A stretch of DNA of 64,000 bases, taken from Aculops lycopersici (lineage: Eukaryota > Arthropoda > Arachnida > Trombidiformes > Eriophyidae). Below the pieces are notes generated by a model. That model saw only the letters and a program-made list of their open reading frames with translations. It ran no database searches and was not told the origin of the DNA. The translations under genes and the position numbers were made by a program. The DNA lies in assembly GCA_015350385.1 (NCBI GenBank), contig WNKI01000002.1, positions 1,372,989-1,436,988 on the forward strand, given 5' to 3'. Shown piece by piece: positions 61,913 to 64,000 of this stretch (position 1 is its first letter; each line of letters opens with the position of its first letter).

Positions 61913-62685
61913 ATGATACTCCAAATACTCTATAATTATATGAAATTAACCGTTGGAACCTTGTATCCTGCCTATAAAACATGGAAATCACTTAAGAGGA
62001 AGAATGAGACGACAAGAGTAAGTATATGCAACAAGAGAGTTACCTGGAATAGTGAACAGCTAAAACAATAGTCGTATCAAAACAATCATACTAACTCCAT
62101 ATGTTTACATAACTTTTTGCATCCTTAAATCGCACCCAATAGCGTCGGTGGCTCAAATATTGGGTCAACTTTAGTGCCTTTCAAGTGTTTGAACTTGTTG
62201 CTGACATAACACTTGCTTACATAATACCATTCTACTTAGAGTTGAAACTTTTAGCAATCATATGGCTAGTTGTGGGAACAAGATTGATCTTTGACTCCAT
62301 CGTCGATAGGGAACTTTCCAAGCGCGAGAAGGCAATTGATAAGTGGCTCGGCCGTGGCAAGAGGGCCCGTGAGGAGTTCTTAGCTGTTGTTTGGTTTGAG
62401 GTGTCACGGTGTTCAATGAAAATTCTAACTGCCTTAATGTACGGAGGATTATCTGGTCTTAAACACAACTTTCCTTTGATAGATGAATCACCAAAGATGT
62501 TAATGGATAAGCCACAACCAGAACAGCAGGATGTCAAGATGCTTGTTGACAGGCAAATTGTACAAGATAGTGAGGAGGAAGAGGAAATGGATGATAGTAA
62601 CGATGAAGATTATGAGTCAAACTCATACAAGGAACCAGATAGATACAGTAGAAGGATAGAAACAAGAAGATCAAAAGTGCAATAA
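61913..62685 (+). CDS. REEP1-4-type ER-shaping protein (TB2/DP1/HVA22 family, two exons)
   Basis: A hairpin membrane protein that curves ER tubules and, in the REEP1-4 subgroup, binds microtubules. Exon 1 is 61913-62017 and exon 2 is 62143-62685. The donor AGA/GTAAGT and acceptor CAATAG are in phase 0, giving 215 residues. Exon 1 encodes GTLYPAYKTWKSLK, the classic GxLYPAYxSxKA family start, and exon 2 begins RRWLKYWVNFSAFQVFELVA, matching the KYWxxF-F block, followed by IPFYLELKLLAIIWLV. Lack of a long N-terminal extension before GTLYPAY favours REEP1-4 over REEP5/6. The C-terminus is acidic then basic (SEEEEEMDD, then SRRIETRRSK), unlike vertebrate tails. It converges on ARL6IP1 192 bases away. 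Confidence 0.92.
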
Positions 62686-62877
62686 TAATGGAGCCTGTTT
62701 TGAATCATAATGATGCATGAAATATATGAAGTAATTATAAGACTTGTTTATTATTGTGTGTATAAAATATTTTTTAATCCTCGTTCACTCTTTCTCTCTC
62801 CCTCTCTCGCTCTAGATGTCCAATATCCTCACAATCAGTTCGTTGATCTGTATATCTGTTGGATCTAGCTCACTCAT

Positions 62878-63492
62878 TCAACGACGTCCCAATTTCGAGT
62901 TGACAAAATCGGTGGCTTTCTTGGTGAGTCCCTTCTTCTCGAGTCCTGGGTACAAGGCGACGAATAAGGCCACAAGGTAGGTCAAAAATAGGTTGTTGAA
63001 CTTGTTGCCCAAATAGGCCAACACAATAAGGGAGCCTAGAAGAGCTGGGTAGTAGAGTTTTGGCTTCTTTGTCTTCAATGAGCAACATGATTCGCAAATG
63101 GTGTTCACGAAAACGTAAAATTTGGCCAAATCCATGCAAATCTTATCGAAACGTTGGTTCTCCTTGTCGGCCAACTTGGCTGGTGGTGGCGAGCACAAAC
63201 TTTTGGCTATCGTTGGCATGGCCAGATCTAGTAAGGCTATGGCAATACCAAGATATGACATGGTTGCCAAGATTGAGGAGTTTAGCAGGTGAATGATGAG
63301 GAATGACACAGTTACAAAGGAGACAACAAAGATTGGATGTGCATCCTTCTCCCAAGTTAGAATGGAATGTAACTTGAGTATTACATGCTTGTTTGCCTGA
63401 AATTTGTTAGCTAGCTGAGTCTTGAGCTGCTGGACATTGTTGCCCGATGACGACGGTTGGCTCGGTTGTTGTGCTTGTGTTGGCGACGACAT
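62878..63492 (-). CDS. ARL6IP1: ARL6IP1, reticulon-like ER membrane-shaping protein
   Basis: A 204-residue integral ER protein, the family's usual length. It has two hairpin hydrophobic regions: residues about 55-95 (FVVSFVTVSFLIIHLLNSSI then TMSYLGIAIALLDLAMP) and about 148-185 (LLGSLIVLAYLGNKF then LFLTYLVALFVALYPGL). Diagnostic spots are ILTWEKDAHPI, ENQRFDKICMDLAKF, KTKKPKLYY and NNLFLTYLVALFVALYPGLE, each matching vertebrate ARL6IP1 in order. The end, NSKLGRR, is basic but not a clear KKxx retrieval signal. Role: tubule curvature and ER-phagy-related shaping. N-terminal Gln/Pro/Ser-rich 20 residues are variable in the family. One exon. Confidence 0.93.
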   Translation of the reverse strand: MSSPTQAQQPSQPSSSGNNVQQLKTQLANKFQANKHVILKLHSILTWEKDAHPIFVVSFVTVSFLIIHLLNSSILATMSYLGIAIALLDLAMPTIAKSLCSPPPAKLADKENQRFDKICMDLAKFYVFVNTICESCCSLKTKKPKLYYPALLGSLIVLAYLGNKFNNLFLTYLVALFVALYPGLEKKGLTKKATDFVNSKLGRR

Positions 63493-64000
63493 ATTTTGTT
63501 CTTCTTGTTGTCTTTCTGTAATTTAAAAAGTCTAACTAACGTATTGTTGTTGTTTTTTAGTTGTTGCGAGTGTTGTGGTAATATTAATTAAATTTAGTGG
63601 TCCTGGTTCGTATTATGACAAGGAGTAATATTCGATTTGTCCAATCTCCAGAGATGTGAGTAGCTAAGGATGACAGTGGAAGTGTGTATTATTTTTTAGT
63701 TGGCTATTTGAGTAGTATAGTTGTTGCTCTCCCTTTGCTGCTGCTGCTGCTGCTGCGAGGCTATCCCTGGCCTGTCTGTCCGTCCGCCGCAGATGCCGTC
63801 GCCGGAGAGTTTCTGCCAAACTGCCTGACTGTCTTTGTGAGTGCTGCTTCCAATCTAGTACACAGAACTCCGCAGCAGTTGTTTGCGTTTGCTTGTGTGT
63901 TTGCAAGTCCGTTGCCATTTTAACAGAATTCCTGTTGACCGTCTGTGTGCGCGTGTGTATGACTGTGTGTTGGAAAGTATACAGAGCGCTGCATTAAACA
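63493..64000. other. Upstream region of ARL6IP1 to window edge
   Basis: About 500 bases of non-coding DNA with the ARL6IP1 promoter, a (CTG)n run at 63738-63755 and a TG-rich end. Two overlapping ORFs on opposite strands (63664-63923) are not convincing. Confidence 0.5.
63738..63755. repeat. (CTG)6 trinucleotide repeat
   Basis: Six perfect CTG units in the upstream region of ARL6IP1. Confidence 0.95.

Noticed and set aside
1..64000. Search for tRNA, rRNA, snRNA, CRISPR arrays and transposons
   Set aside because: Eye scanning for B-box-like GGTTCGAATCC, conserved rRNA words, regularly spaced repeats and terminal inverted repeats with a transposase gave nothing supportable; a covariance-model search would be decisive.

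Overview
The window is nuclear DNA of an animal, most likely an arthropod and probably an intron-poor chelicerate such as an acariform mite. This is inferred from a candidate arthropod-type seven-helix chemoreceptor, a pair of secreted glycine-rich structural proteins, a microsomal P450, BicD, a ROS1/sevenless-type receptor kinase, and the near absence of introns (Midasin is open for more than 13 kb). I see no bacterial, phage, CRISPR, tRNA, rRNA or recognisable transposon sequence. The species cannot be named from sequence alone.

Layout. 1-13151 (-): Midasin (MDN1), C-terminal part beyond the left edge. 13152-29494: a gene-poor region of about 16 kb holding only two head-to-head glycine-rich protein genes (16916-17302 minus, 25191-25604 plus) and, between them, one single-exon P450 (18891-20396 plus). 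The rest of this region is simple or degenerate 4-bp-phased DNA, several perfect hairpins, and promoter blocks shared by the two glycine-rich genes. 29495-31315 (-): mitochondrial glutamate dehydrogenase, two exons. 35539-38983 (+): a GT10 alpha-1,3-fucosyltransferase, BORCS8, and a gene encoding only the N-terminal part of HEATR1/UTP10. 42313-43806 (+): an unrecognised secreted cysteine-rich protein. 44014-50428 (-): Bicaudal D, a polyQ/SAM-domain protein and WDR70. 51269-53620 (+): a large gustatory-receptor-like membrane protein, converging on a ROS1-like receptor tyrosine kinase (53818-59157 minus, two exons). 59766-63492: WDR18 (+), a SLIRP-like RRM protein (-), a REEP1-4-type ER-shaping protein (+, two exons) and ARL6IP1 (-).

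Functional links. MDN1 and WDR18 belong to the same 60S-remodelling machinery (rixosome) and HEATR1 acts in early 90S assembly, so three genes concern ribosome biogenesis. REEP and ARL6IP1, both hairpin proteins that curve ER tubules, are convergent neighbours. BicD and BORCS8 both concern motor-driven organelle transport. There is no sign of operons.

Most worth a second look: the inverted glycine-rich gene pair, whose coding starts are almost identical at DNA level while their promoters have diverged around conserved blocks; the ROS1-like kinase with a 126-residue tyrosine-containing insert inside its N-lobe; the stand-alone HEATR1 N-terminal gene; and the hairpin cluster at 22144-22285.
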